From Bordetella genomosp. 13 (lineage in GTDB: Bacteria > Pseudomonadota > Gammaproteobacteria > Burkholderiales > Burkholderiaceae_B), in the NCBI RefSeq assembly GCF_002119665.1, contig NZ_CP021111.1:1302001-1366000 (forward strand): a stretch of DNA of 64,000 nucleotides, written 5' to 3'. Shown piece after piece: positions 18,453-27,631 of this stretch. The position numbers were made by a program, and so were the translations under genes. Every line of letters begins with the position of its first letter. Position 1 is the stretch's first letter. The notes beneath the pieces are model-generated. The model saw only the letters and a program-made list of their open reading frames with translations, was not told the DNA's origin and did not search any database.

Positions 18453-19187
18453 GTGGCGTTGCGCAGGCTTTTTTCCCTACGGTTGTTGGCGGCGGTCATG
18501 GTGACCGCCGCGTCCGGCGCGGCGTATGCCGGTGTGTGCGATGCGCCCTTCATGCATGAAGGCGGCCGCGTCCAGCTGACCGGCAAGGGCAACATCGCCC
18601 TGGGCGCCGACCTCAATTTCGCCGAGGTCTCCAAGCAAGGCGGCAGCCAGTGCCGCGCGCGCGTCACGGGCGTGGCCTCGTTCGGCTATGCCGGCCTGCC
18701 GCCCGGCAAATCGCAGCTCGACTACCTGATGACGGTGAAGAACGGCCAGGCCGCTTTCGTGCGGTACGACCGTGCGGGCGAGAAGCCCGTCGACGAAGGC
18801 CAGTTCGACCTGCGCATGCTGGGCCTGTTTGCCTATGACCAGGTCACCGGCGAGGGCCAGCGCCTGCCGGGCGCCTCGTACCGCCTGAATATCGGCCGCG
18901 ACGCCCCGGTGGGCGGCCGGCCCAGCACGACGGTGCGCATCGGCGAGAAGCGGGTGGGCAAGCGCCAGACGCTGGACACGCCGCTGGGCAGCTATTCGTG
19001 CTGGCCCATCACTTATACGCGCGACACCGATCCCACCATGGCGACGTTCAAGGGCGTCACCCTGCCCATCCCCGGCCTGAACACGACGGTGACCGACTGG
19101 TTCTGCCCCAAGGTCGACATGGTGATGCGACAGGACATCGATCAGGGCGGCATGAAATCCGCCGTCGAAATCACGCAGATGAAGTAG
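18453..19187 (+). CDS. Secreted protein of unknown function
   Basis: A 244-residue protein with a strong Sec signal (VALRRLFSLRLLAAVMVTAA, cut near AAYA) and a mature part with no enzymatic motif I recognise. Three or four Cys residues (C30-like in GVCDAPF, one in SQCRARV, others in SYSCWPITYT and WFCPKV) could form disulphides. That, with the many beta-type strands, fits a periplasmic or surface beta-rich protein. The start is the GTG at 18453, with AGGAG 7 nt upstream. The TTG upstream used by the longer frame lacks such a site. It stands alone between dctP and the DUF883 gene. Confidence 0.75.
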   Translation: MALRRLFSLRLLAAVMVTAASGAAYAGVCDAPFMHEGGRVQLTGKGNIALGADLNFAEVSKQGGSQCRARVTGVASFGYAGLPPGKSQLDYLMTVKNGQAAFVRYDRAGEKPVDEGQFDLRMLGLFAYDQVTGEGQRLPGASYRLNIGRDAPVGGRPSTTVRIGEKRVGKRQTLDTPLGSYSCWPITYTRDTDPTMATFKGVTLPIPGLNTTVTDWFCPKVDMVMRQDIDQGGMKSAVEITQMK

Positions 19188-19271
19188 CACACCGTAGCAA
19201 GGCTGTCCCCGCTTTCGGGCATGCCGCTGGTATGATGGGTTTGCCCCGGAACGTCATCAAGGAGCTCTGCC

Positions 19272-19595
19272 ATGAATTCGAGAAGATCCGAAGAAATCGC
19301 CAAAGAGAAAGAAAAACTGATCGACAGCGTAAAGAGCAGCCTGACTGATGCCGAGAACCTGCTGCGCGAAGCCGCCGGCAGCACCGGCGACAAGGCCGCC
19401 GAGCTGCGCGACCGCGCCATGACGTCCCTCAAGCGCACTCGCGAGGCGCTGTACGACGCGCAGGACGCCGTGATGGAACGCGGACGCCGCGCCGCCCGCG
19501 CCACCGACGACTACGTGCATGACAACCCCTGGCAAGCCATTACCATCGCGGGCGTGACCGGCCTGCTGTTGGGCTTGCTGATCAGCCGCCGATAG
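19272..19595 (+). CDS. DUF883/ElaB-YqjD family membrane-anchored protein
   Basis: A 107-residue protein: a long charged helix (about residues 1-75, rich in Lys, Glu and Asp), then DDYVHDNPWQAITIAGVTGLLLGLLISRR, the C-terminal membrane anchor diagnostic of the ElaB/YqjD family. Members sit in the inner membrane and have been linked to ribosome binding in stationary phase in E. coli. The start at 19272 has AAGGAG upstream. It is followed by the holin-like and hypothetical genes in the same order as the E. coli yqjD-yqjE-yqjK set, which supports an operon. Confidence 0.9.
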   Translation: MNSRRSEEIAKEKEKLIDSVKSSLTDAENLLREAAGSTGDKAAELRDRAMTSLKRTREALYDAQDAVMERGRRAARATDDYVHDNPWQAITIAGVTGLLLGLLISRR

Positions 19596-19628
19596 CGCGC
19601 TGGCCGGCCATCGCGGCCGGCCGCGTGC

Positions 19629-20069
19629 ATGCTGGCTCCCATCATGGGCCTGCGCAGATCTGTCCTCGGCGTTGCCTCCAGTCTGGTCGGGCTGCTGCGC
19701 ACACGCCTCGAATTGTTCGGCCTCGAAGCGGCCGAAGAAAAATCCCGCCTGCTCAAGCTGTTGGGCATGGCCTTCGGATCCCTGCTGTTCCTCACGCTCG
19801 CCGTGCTGGTGGTCACCATCGCCATCGCGGTGGCCGTCTGGCCCACCGAGCAGCGTTACCTGGCGCTGGCTTGCCTGGCCGCCGTCTATGCCCTCATCGG
19901 CGTGGGTCTGCTGCTGGCCGTGCGACGCCTGCTGGTGGAAGACCCGGCGCCGTTCTCGGCAACGCTCGACGCGCTGGAGCGCGACGTGGCGATGCTCGAG
20001 CGCGTCCGAGTGGACGAGGACGAAGAGCAGGAAGGCCAGGCTCCGGCCGGGCACGTTCAGGAGCGCTGA
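19629..20069 (+). CDS. Phage holin-like family / YqjE-type inner-membrane protein
   Basis: A 146-residue protein with two hydrophobic segments (KLLGMAFGSLLFLTLAVLVVTIAIAVAVW and YLALACLAAVYALIGVGLLLAVRRLL) between a short N-terminal helix with LVGLLRTRLELFGLEAAEEKSRLL and an acidic tail. This is the YqjE pattern (Pfam calls it a putative actinobacterial holin-X or phage holin family), but the conserved yqjD-yqjE context argues for an envelope role, not lysis. Starts at 19629 and 19644 are both possible. Downstream gene follows after 1 nt. Confidence 0.82.
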   Translation: MLAPIMGLRRSVLGVASSLVGLLRTRLELFGLEAAEEKSRLLKLLGMAFGSLLFLTLAVLVVTIAIAVAVWPTEQRYLALACLAAVYALIGVGLLLAVRRLLVEDPAPFSATLDALERDVAMLERVRVDEDEEQEGQAPAGHVQER

Positions 20070-20070
20070 C

Positions 20071-20508
20071 ATGGCACGCATATCCCCCGCCGTCGAACGC
20101 CAGGTGCGTATCGAGATGCTGCGCGCCCGGGCCACCCTGGAACGCGAAACCCTGGCCCAGCGCCTGATCGAGACCGGTCACGGGCTCGAGCCGTCCAACC
20201 TGTTGCGCAGCCTGCTCCCCGCCGGACTTCGCGGCGGCGGCGCCGGCGGCCGTGGCGGCAAGCCGGGCGGCGGTTCGTCCACGCTGTGGCAGGTGGTATC
20301 GCTGGCGCGGCGCTTTCCCATGGTCACCTCCACCCTGTCCTCATTCGTGCTGGGCGCGGCCAAGGGCCGCGGCGGCATTCTGAAAGTGGCGGGGATGGGC
20401 CTGGCCGGCTACCAGCTCTACAAGGCCTGGCGGGGAATGACGCACAAGGATGCGCCCGCCATGCAGGCGCAGTCGCTCAGAAGAGGCCGTACTTACAAGA
20501 CCCGGTAA
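20071..20508 (+). CDS. Hypothetical protein, YqjK-position
   Basis: A 145-residue protein of unknown function. The N-terminal third is charged and helical (VERQVRIEMLRARATLERETLAQRLIETG), the middle is a Gly-rich linker (GGGAGGRGGKPGGGS), and the end has a weakly hydrophobic stretch near FVLGAAKGRG and ILKVAGMGLAGYQLYKAW. Being third after the YqjD and YqjE homologues, it may replace YqjK. It starts 1 nt after the preceding stop. No catalytic motif seen. Confidence 0.75.
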   Translation: MARISPAVERQVRIEMLRARATLERETLAQRLIETGHGLEPSNLLRSLLPAGLRGGGAGGRGGKPGGGSSTLWQVVSLARRFPMVTSTLSSFVLGAAKGRGGILKVAGMGLAGYQLYKAWRGMTHKDAPAMQAQSLRRGRTYKTR

Positions 20509-20511
20509 GAC

Positions 20512-20543
20512 ATCGGCGGGCCGAGTGCCCGCCGATCTTCTTT
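20512..20543. terminator. Bidirectional hairpin terminator between convergent genes
   Basis: A perfect 10-bp stem (20512-20521 and 20527-20536) with a 5-nt loop is followed on the plus strand by CTTCTTTCT. It lies in the 35-bp gap between the YqjK-position gene and ubiD, which converge, so it can end transcription in at least the plus direction. Confidence 0.8.
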
Positions 20544-22088
20544 CTACAGACCCAGTTCGCCCCACATCGCGTCGACGCGGCGCTTCACGTCCTCGTCCAT
20601 GCGTATGGGAGTGCCCCATTCGCGGTCGGTCTCGCCCGGCCACTTGTTGGTGGCGTCCATGCCCATCTTGCCGCCCAGGCCCGACACGGGCGAGGCGAAG
20701 TCCAGGTAGTCGATGGGCGTGCGCTCGACCAGCACGGTGTCGCGCACCGGGTCCATGCGCGTGGTCATGGCCCATACCACCTCTTGCCAGTCCCGCGGAT
20801 CGATGTCCTCGTCCACCACCACGATGAACTTCGTGTACATGAACTGGCGCAGGATGCTCCACAGGCCGAACATCACGCGCTTGGCGTGGCCCGCGTACTG
20901 CTTGCGGATCGAAACCACGGCCAGGCGATAGCTGCAGCCCTCGGGCGGCAGGTAGAAATCGACGATCTCGGGCAACTGCCGCCGCAGCAGCGGCACGAAC
21001 ACTTCGTTCAGCGCCACGCCCAGCACCGCCGGCTCGTCGGGCGGCTTGCCCGTGTAAGTGGAGTGATAGATGGGCGCGCGCCGCATGGTGATGCGGTCCA
21101 CCGTGAACACCGGGAACCAGTCCTGCTCGTTGTAGTAGCCGGTATGGTCGCCATACGGGCCTTCGAGCGCCATCTCGTAGCCGGTGTCCGGCGGAGGATT
21201 CACGCCCGACGGCACGGCGGGCTGCACCGCGCGCGGGTCGCCGGACGGCAGCAGATGGCCTTCCAGCACGATCTCCGCCCAGGCCGGCACCGACAGTTCG
21301 CTGCCCAGCGCCTGCGCGACCTCGGTGCGCGAGCCGCGCAGCAGGCCGGCGAATTGGTATTCGGACAAGGTGTCGGGCACCGGGGTGACGGCGCCCAGGA
21401 TGGTGGCGGGATCGGCGCCCAGCGCCACCGCCACCGGAAACGGCGTGCCTGGATGGGCTTGTGCGTGGTCGCGGAAGTCCAGCGCGCCGCCGCGATGCGA
21501 CAGCCAGCGCATGATCAGCTTGTTGCGCGCGATGGGCTGTTGCCGGTAGATGCCCAGATTCTGGCGGCGCGCGTTGGGGCCGCGCGTGATCACCAGGCCC
21601 CACGTCAGCAGCGGCGCCACGTCCCCCGGCCAGCAGGTCTGGATGGGCAGGCGCGCCAGGTCGACGTCGTCGCCTTCCCACACGATCTCCTGGCAGGCCG
21701 GGCCGCGCACGCGCTTGGGCGCCATGTCCCACAGGGCCGCCTTCAGCATCGACACCTTGGCGAAGGCATCGCGCAGGCCCTTGGGCGGTTCGGGCTCGCG
21801 CAGCGAGGCCAGCAGTTCTCCGGTCTCGCGCAGCGCGCCCACGTCTTCGGCGCCCATGCCCCAGGCCACGCGGCGCGGCGTACCGAACAGGTTGGCCAGC
21901 ACCGGCATCTGCGCCGGCGCATCGCCGTGGCGCGCGTTCTCGAACAACAGCGCGGGGCCGCCCGCGCGCAGCACGCGGTCGGCAATCTCGGTCATTTCGA
22001 GGCGCGTGGACACGGGCGCGGCGATGCGCTTGAGTTCGCCGCGAGCTTCAAGCTGGGCAAGAAAATCTCGGAGGTCTCGGTACTTCAC
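20544..22088 (-). CDS. ubiD: UbiD family prenylated-FMN-dependent decarboxylase
   Basis: A 514-residue enzyme of the UbiD family, which removes the carboxyl group from 3-octaprenyl-4-hydroxybenzoate in ubiquinone synthesis with the prFMN cofactor. The signature blocks are [86 protein letters not shown] and [22 protein letters not shown]. The length is near E. coli UbiD (497). No ubiX is adjacent. A role in another decarboxylation is possible, but the full-length similarity favours ubiquinone synthesis. Confidence 0.93.
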   Translation of the reverse strand: MKYRDLRDFLAQLEARGELKRIAAPVSTRLEMTEIADRVLRAGGPALLFENARHGDAPAQMPVLANLFGTPRRVAWGMGAEDVGALRETGELLASLREPEPPKGLRDAFAKVSMLKAALWDMAPKRVRGPACQEIVWEGDDVDLARLPIQTCWPGDVAPLLTWGLVITRGPNARRQNLGIYRQQPIARNKLIMRWLSHRGGALDFRDHAQAHPGTPFPVAVALGADPATILGAVTPVPDTLSEYQFAGLLRGSRTEVAQALGSELSVPAWAEIVLEGHLLPSGDPRAVQPAVPSGVNPPPDTGYEMALEGPYGDHTGYYNEQDWFPVFTVDRITMRRAPIYHSTYTGKPPDEPAVLGVALNEVFVPLLRRQLPEIVDFYLPPEGCSYRLAVVSIRKQYAGHAKRVMFGLWSILRQFMYTKFIVVVDEDIDPRDWQEVVWAMTTRMDPVRDTVLVERTPIDYLDFASPVSGLGGKMGMDATNKWPGETDREWGTPIRMDEDVKRRVDAMWGELGL

Positions 22089-22174
22089 GGATGGGGCCTG
22101 CCAATTTGGTTACATATGTGTCCGGGATCAAAGGTTAACATCCACCCCTTCACTTCTCTACGCAGGAGGTCGCC

Positions 22175-23029
22175 ATGCCCGATGCGTCAGTGGCCGCCGT
22201 ACACCGGCTGGCCCAAGGAGTGCACCGCCAACTGGCTGAATGGCTGCGCATCTGTTCCGTTTATCTCGGCATTGCGGTCATTGTCACGGTCAGCATGGGA
22301 TTCGCGTTGCCTGGTCTGCGAGACCAGGCGCTGCAGGTGCACAAAGCCTTGCTGACCGCCCTGGCTCCTACATCCGCGCAATCCGCTCTGGAGTCCGATC
22401 CAGCCCCCGAGACGGGGCTCGAAGCCGCAACCGCCGTCGCCATGGCGGTGCCCGCCGCCCCCGCCAGCAACGCCACCGGCCTGCTGGGGCCGTTGGGTGC
22501 GGACAAACCCGCCGTCGCCGTGAAGGCCGCGGCCGCAGCAAAACGTCTTCCGCCCGGAACGTCCGGGTCGCAGATCGAGGCGCTGCGCAACTACATCTCG
22601 CGCAAGTACAAGGTGGCCTATGATGCCACGGGCGTGCTGGTGAATACCGCGTACCGCGTCGGCCGCGAGCAAAGCATCGATCCGCTGCTGCTGCTGGCCG
22701 TCATCGCGATCGAGTCGCGCTACAACCCGTTCGCCGAAAGCCCGGTGGGCGCGCAGGGCCTGATGCAGGTGATGACCCGCGTGCACAAGGACAAGTTCGA
22801 GGCGCTGGCCGAGACCGGCAGGCCCGGCGGCGCGCTGGATCCCGTGTCGAACATCCACGTCGGCACCACCATCCTGCGCGACTGCATCGATCGCCGCGGC
22901 TCGGTCACGGGCGGCCTGGCGTGCTATGTCGGCGCCTCCGGCCCGGACGACAACGGCTACGGCGCCAAGGTGCAGGCCGAACGCCGCCGCCTCGCGCTGG
23001 CATCGGGCATCGCGCTGGCGCGCGACTGA
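22175..23029 (+). CDS. Lytic transglycosylase, SLT family
   Basis: A 284-residue envelope protein. A hydrophobic N-terminal segment (VYLGIAVIVTVSMGFAL, residues about 27-45) is an anchor or uncleaved signal. An Ala/Pro-rich linker leads to a C-terminal lysozyme-like SLT domain with the catalytic Glu in LLLLAVIAIESRYNPFAESPVGAQGLMQVM and GGLACYVGASG. It cleaves the glycan strands of peptidoglycan. The start at 22175 follows AGGAGG. It is divergent from ubiD and precedes a convergent aminotransferase gene. Confidence 0.9.
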   Translation: MPDASVAAVHRLAQGVHRQLAEWLRICSVYLGIAVIVTVSMGFALPGLRDQALQVHKALLTALAPTSAQSALESDPAPETGLEAATAVAMAVPAAPASNATGLLGPLGADKPAVAVKAAAAAKRLPPGTSGSQIEALRNYISRKYKVAYDATGVLVNTAYRVGREQSIDPLLLLAVIAIESRYNPFAESPVGAQGLMQVMTRVHKDKFEALAETGRPGGALDPVSNIHVGTTILRDCIDRRGSVTGGLACYVGASGPDDNGYGAKVQAERRRLALASGIALARD

Positions 23030-23042
23030 CCCGTCTTTGCGC

Positions 23043-23061
23043 GGGCCTGCCCGGCAGGCCC
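23043..23061. repeat. GC-rich inverted repeat after the transglycosylase gene
   Basis: GGGCCTGCC and its complement GGCAGGCCC are separated by one base, 14 nt after the stop codon. It could help end transcription, but no T-run follows, so it is only a weak terminator candidate. Confidence 0.35.
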
Positions 23062-23090
23062 ACATTCGCGTTCGAATGACCCGCCGCGCA

Positions 23091-23112
23091 CGCGCGTGCT
23101 ACAGCACGCGCG
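23091..23112. repeat. Perfect inverted repeat across the aminotransferase stop codon
   Basis: CGCGCGTGCT at 23091-23100 is followed after 2 nt by its complement AGCACGCGCG at 23103-23112, and the aminotransferase stop codon (CTA on the plus strand, 23099-23101) sits in the centre. It is a possible transcript-end hairpin for either direction in this 69-bp convergent gap. No T-run. Confidence 0.35.
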
Positions 23113-24262
23113 CCATGCGCGCGACGGCCTCCTGCAGGCGGTCCAGTCCCGTGGCGTACGAAAAGCGCATGGTATGGGCGCCGTGCGCCGGGCCGAAGTC
23201 CACGCCCGGCACCGCGGCCACGCCGGCTTCCAGCAGCAGGCGCTGCGAGAATTCCCTGCTGTCCACTCCCAGACCAGCCAGGTCGGCGTAGATGTAGAAC
23301 GCGCCATCCGGCCGCACCGGCACCGGCAGGCCCAGCCGCTCGAATTCCGGCAGCAGGTAGTCGCGGCGCTGGCGGAAGGCCTCGCGGCGCTGCTCATAGA
23401 TCTTCATGGTGGCTGGCGCGAAGCACGCCAGCGCGGCATGCTGCGCCAGCGTCGGCGCGCAGATGGCCAGGCTGCCCGCCATCTTCTCGACGGTGGCCGC
23501 GATGGAGGCGGGCACGATCATCCAGCCCAGGCGCCAGCCGGTCATGTGGAAGTACTTCGAGAAGCTGTTGATGATGATGACGTCGTCGTCCAGTGTCAGC
23601 GCCGAACGCGCGGCCTCGTCATAGGACAGCCCCAGGTAGATCTCGTCCACGATGGCATAGCCGCCGCGCTCGCGCACGGCCGCCAGCAACTGCGCCAGTT
23701 CGGCCGGCGCGATCGAGGTGCCGGTGGGATTGCTGGGCGACGCGACCAGCACGCCCTGGGTGGCCGGGCCCCAGTGTTCGCGCACGTCCTGCGCCGACAA
23801 CTGAAAGCGCTTGGCCGCGCTGCTGGGAATCAGCCGTGGCCGGCCGCCCGCGGACAGCACGAAGTTGCCGTTGGCCGGGTAGGACGGATCGGGCATGAGC
23901 ACTTCGGCCCCGGGGTTGACCAGCGCCGCGCAGGCCAGGGCCAGCGCGCCCGACGCGCCGGCGGTGACGATGACGCGCGACGGATCCACCTGCGCCCCGA
24001 ACTCGCTTGCGTAGAATGCGGCGATGGCCTCGCGCAGGGGCATCAGCCCCGCGGGGGCGGAATAGCCGCTCTGGCCTGCCGCCGCGGCGCGCTGCAGCGC
24101 TTCCAGCACCTGCGGCGGGGCCGTGAAATCGGGCTCGCCTATGCCCAGGCTGATGATGTCGCGTCCGGCGGCCTGCAGGGCCTGGGCCTGCTTGAACAGC
24201 TCGACGACGTGGAAGGTGCGGAATTCTTCGGTGCGCAGGGCAAGGCGGGACATGGGGTTCAT
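23099..24262 (-). CDS. Pyridoxal-phosphate-dependent aminotransferase, class I/II
   Basis: A 387-residue cytosolic fold-type I aminotransferase. The landmarks are GIGEPDFTAPPQVLEAL, YSAPAGLMPLREAIA, VTAGASGALALA, SPSNPTGTSI with the conserved Asn, YAIVDEIYLGLSYD with the PLP-binding Asp, the Schiff-base Lys in INSFSKYFHMTGWRLGW, and the substrate Arg in MRFSYATG. The exact substrate is not readable (aspartate/aromatic type or alanine-like). The start is the ATG at 24262 or the one 9 nt later at 24253. It is divergent from the small FAD-oxidase-like gene with only 24 bp between. Confidence 0.9.
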   Translation of the reverse strand: MNPMSRLALRTEEFRTFHVVELFKQAQALQAAGRDIISLGIGEPDFTAPPQVLEALQRAAAAGQSGYSAPAGLMPLREAIAAFYASEFGAQVDPSRVIVTAGASGALALACAALVNPGAEVLMPDPSYPANGNFVLSAGGRPRLIPSSAAKRFQLSAQDVREHWGPATQGVLVASPSNPTGTSIAPAELAQLLAAVRERGGYAIVDEIYLGLSYDEAARSALTLDDDVIIINSFSKYFHMTGWRLGWMIVPASIAATVEKMAGSLAICAPTLAQHAALACFAPATMKIYEQRREAFRQRRDYLLPEFERLGLPVPVRPDGAFYIYADLAGLGVDSREFSQRLLLEAGVAAVPGVDFGPAHGAHTMRFSYATGLDRLQEAVARMARVL

Positions 24263-24286
24263 CTCGGCGAAAAAAGGATTGTAGTC

Positions 24287-25198
24287 ATGCAGCCATCGCG
24301 GCGCGCTTTCCTGCTTGGACGACGGCCGCCCGTCACGGCCTGGGACGAGCTGCGCCTGCGCCTGGCGCGGGTGGCGCAGGGGGCGTTGCGCGATGCCGGG
24401 CCGCGCCGGGCGGTGCTGGCCGCGCACGACGCGAGCGACGTGCGCCAGGCGCGCGCGCTGTGCGCCGATTACGGCGCGGTGCTGGCCCTGGACGGCACGC
24501 CGTTGGCTCAGGCGGACCCGGACGATGCGGCGCCGCCGGTGCTGGTCGTGGACCCGGCGGGCCTGGACCGGCTGGTGCGCACGCAGTCCGGATGGCATGC
24601 CGGTCCGGGCTGCCGTGCGCATGATCTGGCGCTGTCGGGCCTGCCGCAGTTCGCCGATGCGCCGCCCGACCAGATGCTGGCAGTGTGGCTGGCCGAACAG
24701 GGCGCCTGGCCGGTGGGCGGCACCGCGGCCAGCGGCGTGCGCGATCTCGACCTGTTGCTGGCCGATGGCAGTGCGGAGACCCTGGGGCCCTTCGGGCAGG
24801 ACGACCTGAGGCCGCTGCATACGGCCACGGCGCAGCGCCTGGTGCCCGCGCTGTTCCAGCTGGCGGGCACCGCCGATGCCGCGCTTTGCCTGGCTGCGGC
24901 GCGCTGGCCCGCACGCTACAGGCTGGATGCGCTGCGTCCGCGCGAACCGGCCCAGGTCAACCTGGCGCATCTGCTGCTGGGGCATGGCGGCACGCTGGCG
25001 TGGGTCGAGGGCGCGACGCTGGCGCCGCCGGCGCAAGCCGATCACCCCCGGCCGCAGGCGCCGCCGCAGGCCGGCGCGGCCATGTCGCACGCACCCGATG
25101 TGCCGCCGGATGACGGCGCTTGCCGCCCCGCGGCGCGTCGCCTGGACATGCGCGTTGCCCAGGCATTCGATCCCGCCGGCCTGTACGGCGCCGCCTGA
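24287..25198 (+). CDS. Hypothetical protein, possibly a remnant or short relative of FAD-binding oxidases
   Basis: A 303-residue Ala/Arg-rich protein with no confident family. Stretches such as VLVVDPAGLDRLVRTQSGWHAGPGCRAHDLALSG and WPVGGTAASGVRDLDLLLADGSAETLGP recall the PCMH-type FAD-binding fold of GlcE/GlcD-like oxidases (GxxxxdL, lvladG), and a Tat-like MQPSRRAFLLGRR opens the protein. The core is far shorter and looks degenerate, so flavin binding is uncertain. The frame is open throughout with codon use like its neighbours. AAGGA precedes the start. It is divergent from the aminotransferase. Confidence 0.6.
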   Translation: MQPSRRAFLLGRRPPVTAWDELRLRLARVAQGALRDAGPRRAVLAAHDASDVRQARALCADYGAVLALDGTPLAQADPDDAAPPVLVVDPAGLDRLVRTQSGWHAGPGCRAHDLALSGLPQFADAPPDQMLAVWLAEQGAWPVGGTAASGVRDLDLLLADGSAETLGPFGQDDLRPLHTATAQRLVPALFQLAGTADAALCLAAARWPARYRLDALRPREPAQVNLAHLLLGHGGTLAWVEGATLAPPAQADHPRPQAPPQAGAAMSHAPDVPPDDGACRPAARRLDMRVAQAFDPAGLYGAA

Positions 25199-25309
25199 GC
25201 CTTCCCGCGGGCCGGCTGCGGCGCTGGGGTATGTCAGGGCATGTCAGGCGGAATGGCGGGAGTAAGATAGCGCGAACCATTTCAACCTGAACCTCATATC
25301 CGCCGCAAC

Positions 25310-27610
25310 ATGGACGCCAATTTTCGCAAGGCCGCGCTCGAATACCACGAGCTGGGCCGCCCGGGAAAGATCTCGGTCACGCCCACCAAACAGCTCTCCA
25401 ACCAGCGCGATCTGGCGCTGGCCTATTCGCCTGGAGTCGCGGCCGCTTGCGAAGAAATCGTCGAAGACGCGGGCAATGTGTTCCGCTACACCGGCCGCGG
25501 CAACTTGGTGGGGGTCATCACCAACGGCACGGCGGTGCTGGGGCTGGGCAACATCGGCGCGCTGGCGTCCAAGCCGGTGATGGAAGGCAAGGCGGTGCTG
25601 TTCAAGAAGTTCGCCGGCATCGACGTGTTCGACATCGAGATCAACGAATCCGATCCGGACAAGCTGGTGGACATCATCGCGGGACTGGAGCCCACGTTCG
25701 GCGGCATCAACCTCGAGGACATCAAGGCGCCGGAGTGCTTCACGGTCGAGCGCAAGCTGCGCGAGCGCATGAAGATCCCGGTGTTCCATGACGACCAGCA
25801 CGGCACGGCCATCACGGTCTGTGCGGCCTTCATCAACGGCCTGAAGGTCGTGGGCAAGGACATCTCGCAGGTCAAGGTGGTCACGTCGGGCGCGGGCGCG
25901 GCGGCGCTGGCCTGCCTGGACCTGATGGTGGACCTGGGCCTGCCGCTGGAGCATGTGTGGGTGACCGACATCGAAGGCGTGGTCTACGAAGGCCGCACCA
26001 CGCTCATGGATCCGGACAAGGCGCGCTACGCGAAGCGGACCGATGCGCGCAAGCTGGCCGAGGTGATCGAAGGCGCCGACGTGTTCCTGGGCCTGTCGGC
26101 CGGCGGCGTGCTCAAGCCCGAGATGGTGGCCAGGATGGCCGCGCAGCCGCTGATCCTGGCGCTGGCCAATCCCAATCCCGAGATCCTGCCGGAACTGGCG
26201 CATTCGGTGCGCGACGACGTGGTCATGGCCACGGGCCGTTCGGACTATCCGAACCAGGTCAACAACGTGCTGTGCTTTCCGTACATCTTCCGCGGCGCGC
26301 TGGACGTGGGGGCCACCACCATCACGCGCGAGATGGAGATGGCGGCGGTGTACGCCATTGCCGGCCTGGCGCAGGAAGAGCAGAACGAGGTGGTCGCCGC
26401 CGCGTACGGTACCTACGATCTGTGCTTCGGCCGTGAATATCTCATTCCCAAGCCCTTCGATCCGCGCCTGATCGTGCGCATCGCGCCGGCGGTGGCCCGT
26501 GCGGCCATGGAAGGCGGCGTGGCCACGCGGCCGCTGGCCGATCTCGACGCTTACGTCGAGCAGCTGCAGCAGTTCGTGTACCACTCGGGCGCCTTCATGA
26601 AACCGCTGTTCGGCGCGGCCAAGCGGCTGGTGCGCGAGGGCGCCAAGGCTCGCATCGTGTTCACCGAAGGCGAGGACGAGCGGGTGCTGCGCGCGGTGCA
26701 GGTGGTGGTGGACGAAGGCCTGGCCAAGCCCATCCTGGTGGGCCGCCCGTCGGTGCTGTCGGCGCGCATCGAGAAGTTCGGCCTGCGGCTGAGGCTGGGC
26801 CAGGACGTGGAAGTCACCAACCCGGAATACGACGAGCGCTTCCATCAGTACTGGACCACGTACTGGGAACTGATGTGCCGCCGCGGCATCACCAAGGAAA
26901 TGGCGCGCGTCGAGATGCGCCGCCGCCTGACGCTGATCGGCGCGATGATGGTGCGCCTGGGCGATGCCGACGGCATGATCTGCGGCACGGTGGGCGCCTA
27001 TCACGACCATCTGCGTTTCGTGGATGAAGTGATCGGCAAGCGCCCCGGCGCCAACACCTATGCCGCGATGAACATCCTGCTGCTGGACGAGCGCACGGTG
27101 GCGCTGGTGGACACGCACGTCAACGACGACCCCACGGCCGGGCAGATCGCCGAATTCACGGTGGCGGCCGCGCGCCAGATGACGGAGCTGAATCTCGCCC
27201 CCAAGGTGGCGCTGCTGTCGCGTTCCAACTTCGGCACCGGCAGCTCGGCGTCCGGCGCCAAGATGCGCGAGGCGCTGGAACTGGTGCGCGAGGCCGCGCC
27301 CGAACTCGAGATCGATGGCGAGATGCATGGCGACTGCGCGCTGGACGAGGCGCTGCGCCTGAAGATCCTTCCCTCGTCCACGCTGAAGGGCGAGGCCAAT
27401 CTGCTGGTGTGCCCCAACGTCGATTCGGGCAACATCGCCTACAACCTGCTCAAGGCCACGGCGGGCGCCAATGTGGCGATCGGCCCCTTCCTGCTTGGCG
27501 TCAACGCGCCGGTAGGCATCCTGACTTCCAGCGCCACCGTGCGTCGCATCATCAACATGACTGCGTTGACCGTCATCGACGCCAACCGCGCCGCGATGCC
27601 CGCCGCCTGA
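25310..27610 (+). CDS. maeB: NADP-dependent malic enzyme with C-terminal phosphotransacetylase-like domain
   Basis: A 766-residue cytosolic enzyme converting malate to pyruvate and CO2 with NADPH. Residues 1 to about 430 form the malic-enzyme part: [54 protein letters not shown] and the nucleotide fold [21 protein letters not shown]. Residues about 435-766 are a phosphate acetyltransferase-like domain ([23 protein letters not shown] to [19 protein letters not shown]) that is regulatory in E. coli MaeB, which has nearly the same length (759). Monocistronic by position. Confidence 0.95.
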   Translation: MDANFRKAALEYHELGRPGKISVTPTKQLSNQRDLALAYSPGVAAACEEIVEDAGNVFRYTGRGNLVGVITNGTAVLGLGNIGALASKPVMEGKAVLFKKFAGIDVFDIEINESDPDKLVDIIAGLEPTFGGINLEDIKAPECFTVERKLRERMKIPVFHDDQHGTAITVCAAFINGLKVVGKDISQVKVVTSGAGAAALACLDLMVDLGLPLEHVWVTDIEGVVYEGRTTLMDPDKARYAKRTDARKLAEVIEGADVFLGLSAGGVLKPEMVARMAAQPLILALANPNPEILPELAHSVRDDVVMATGRSDYPNQVNNVLCFPYIFRGALDVGATTITREMEMAAVYAIAGLAQEEQNEVVAAAYGTYDLCFGREYLIPKPFDPRLIVRIAPAVARAAMEGGVATRPLADLDAYVEQLQQFVYHSGAFMKPLFGAAKRLVREGAKARIVFTEGEDERVLRAVQVVVDEGLAKPILVGRPSVLSARIEKFGLRLRLGQDVEVTNPEYDERFHQYWTTYWELMCRRGITKEMARVEMRRRLTLIGAMMVRLGDADGMICGTVGAYHDHLRFVDEVIGKRPGANTYAAMNILLLDERTVALVDTHVNDDPTAGQIAEFTVAAARQMTELNLAPKVALLSRSNFGTGSSASGAKMREALELVREAAPELEIDGEMHGDCALDEALRLKILPSSTLKGEANLLVCPNVDSGNIAYNLLKATAGANVAIGPFLLGVNAPVGILTSSATVRRIINMTALTVIDANRAAMPAA

Positions 27611-27631
27611 GCTACGTGGGCGGGCCTCGCG

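Noticed and set aside
19629..20069. Prophage holin
   Set aside because: The yqjD-yqjE-like gene order and absence of phage genes point to a chromosomal envelope protein.
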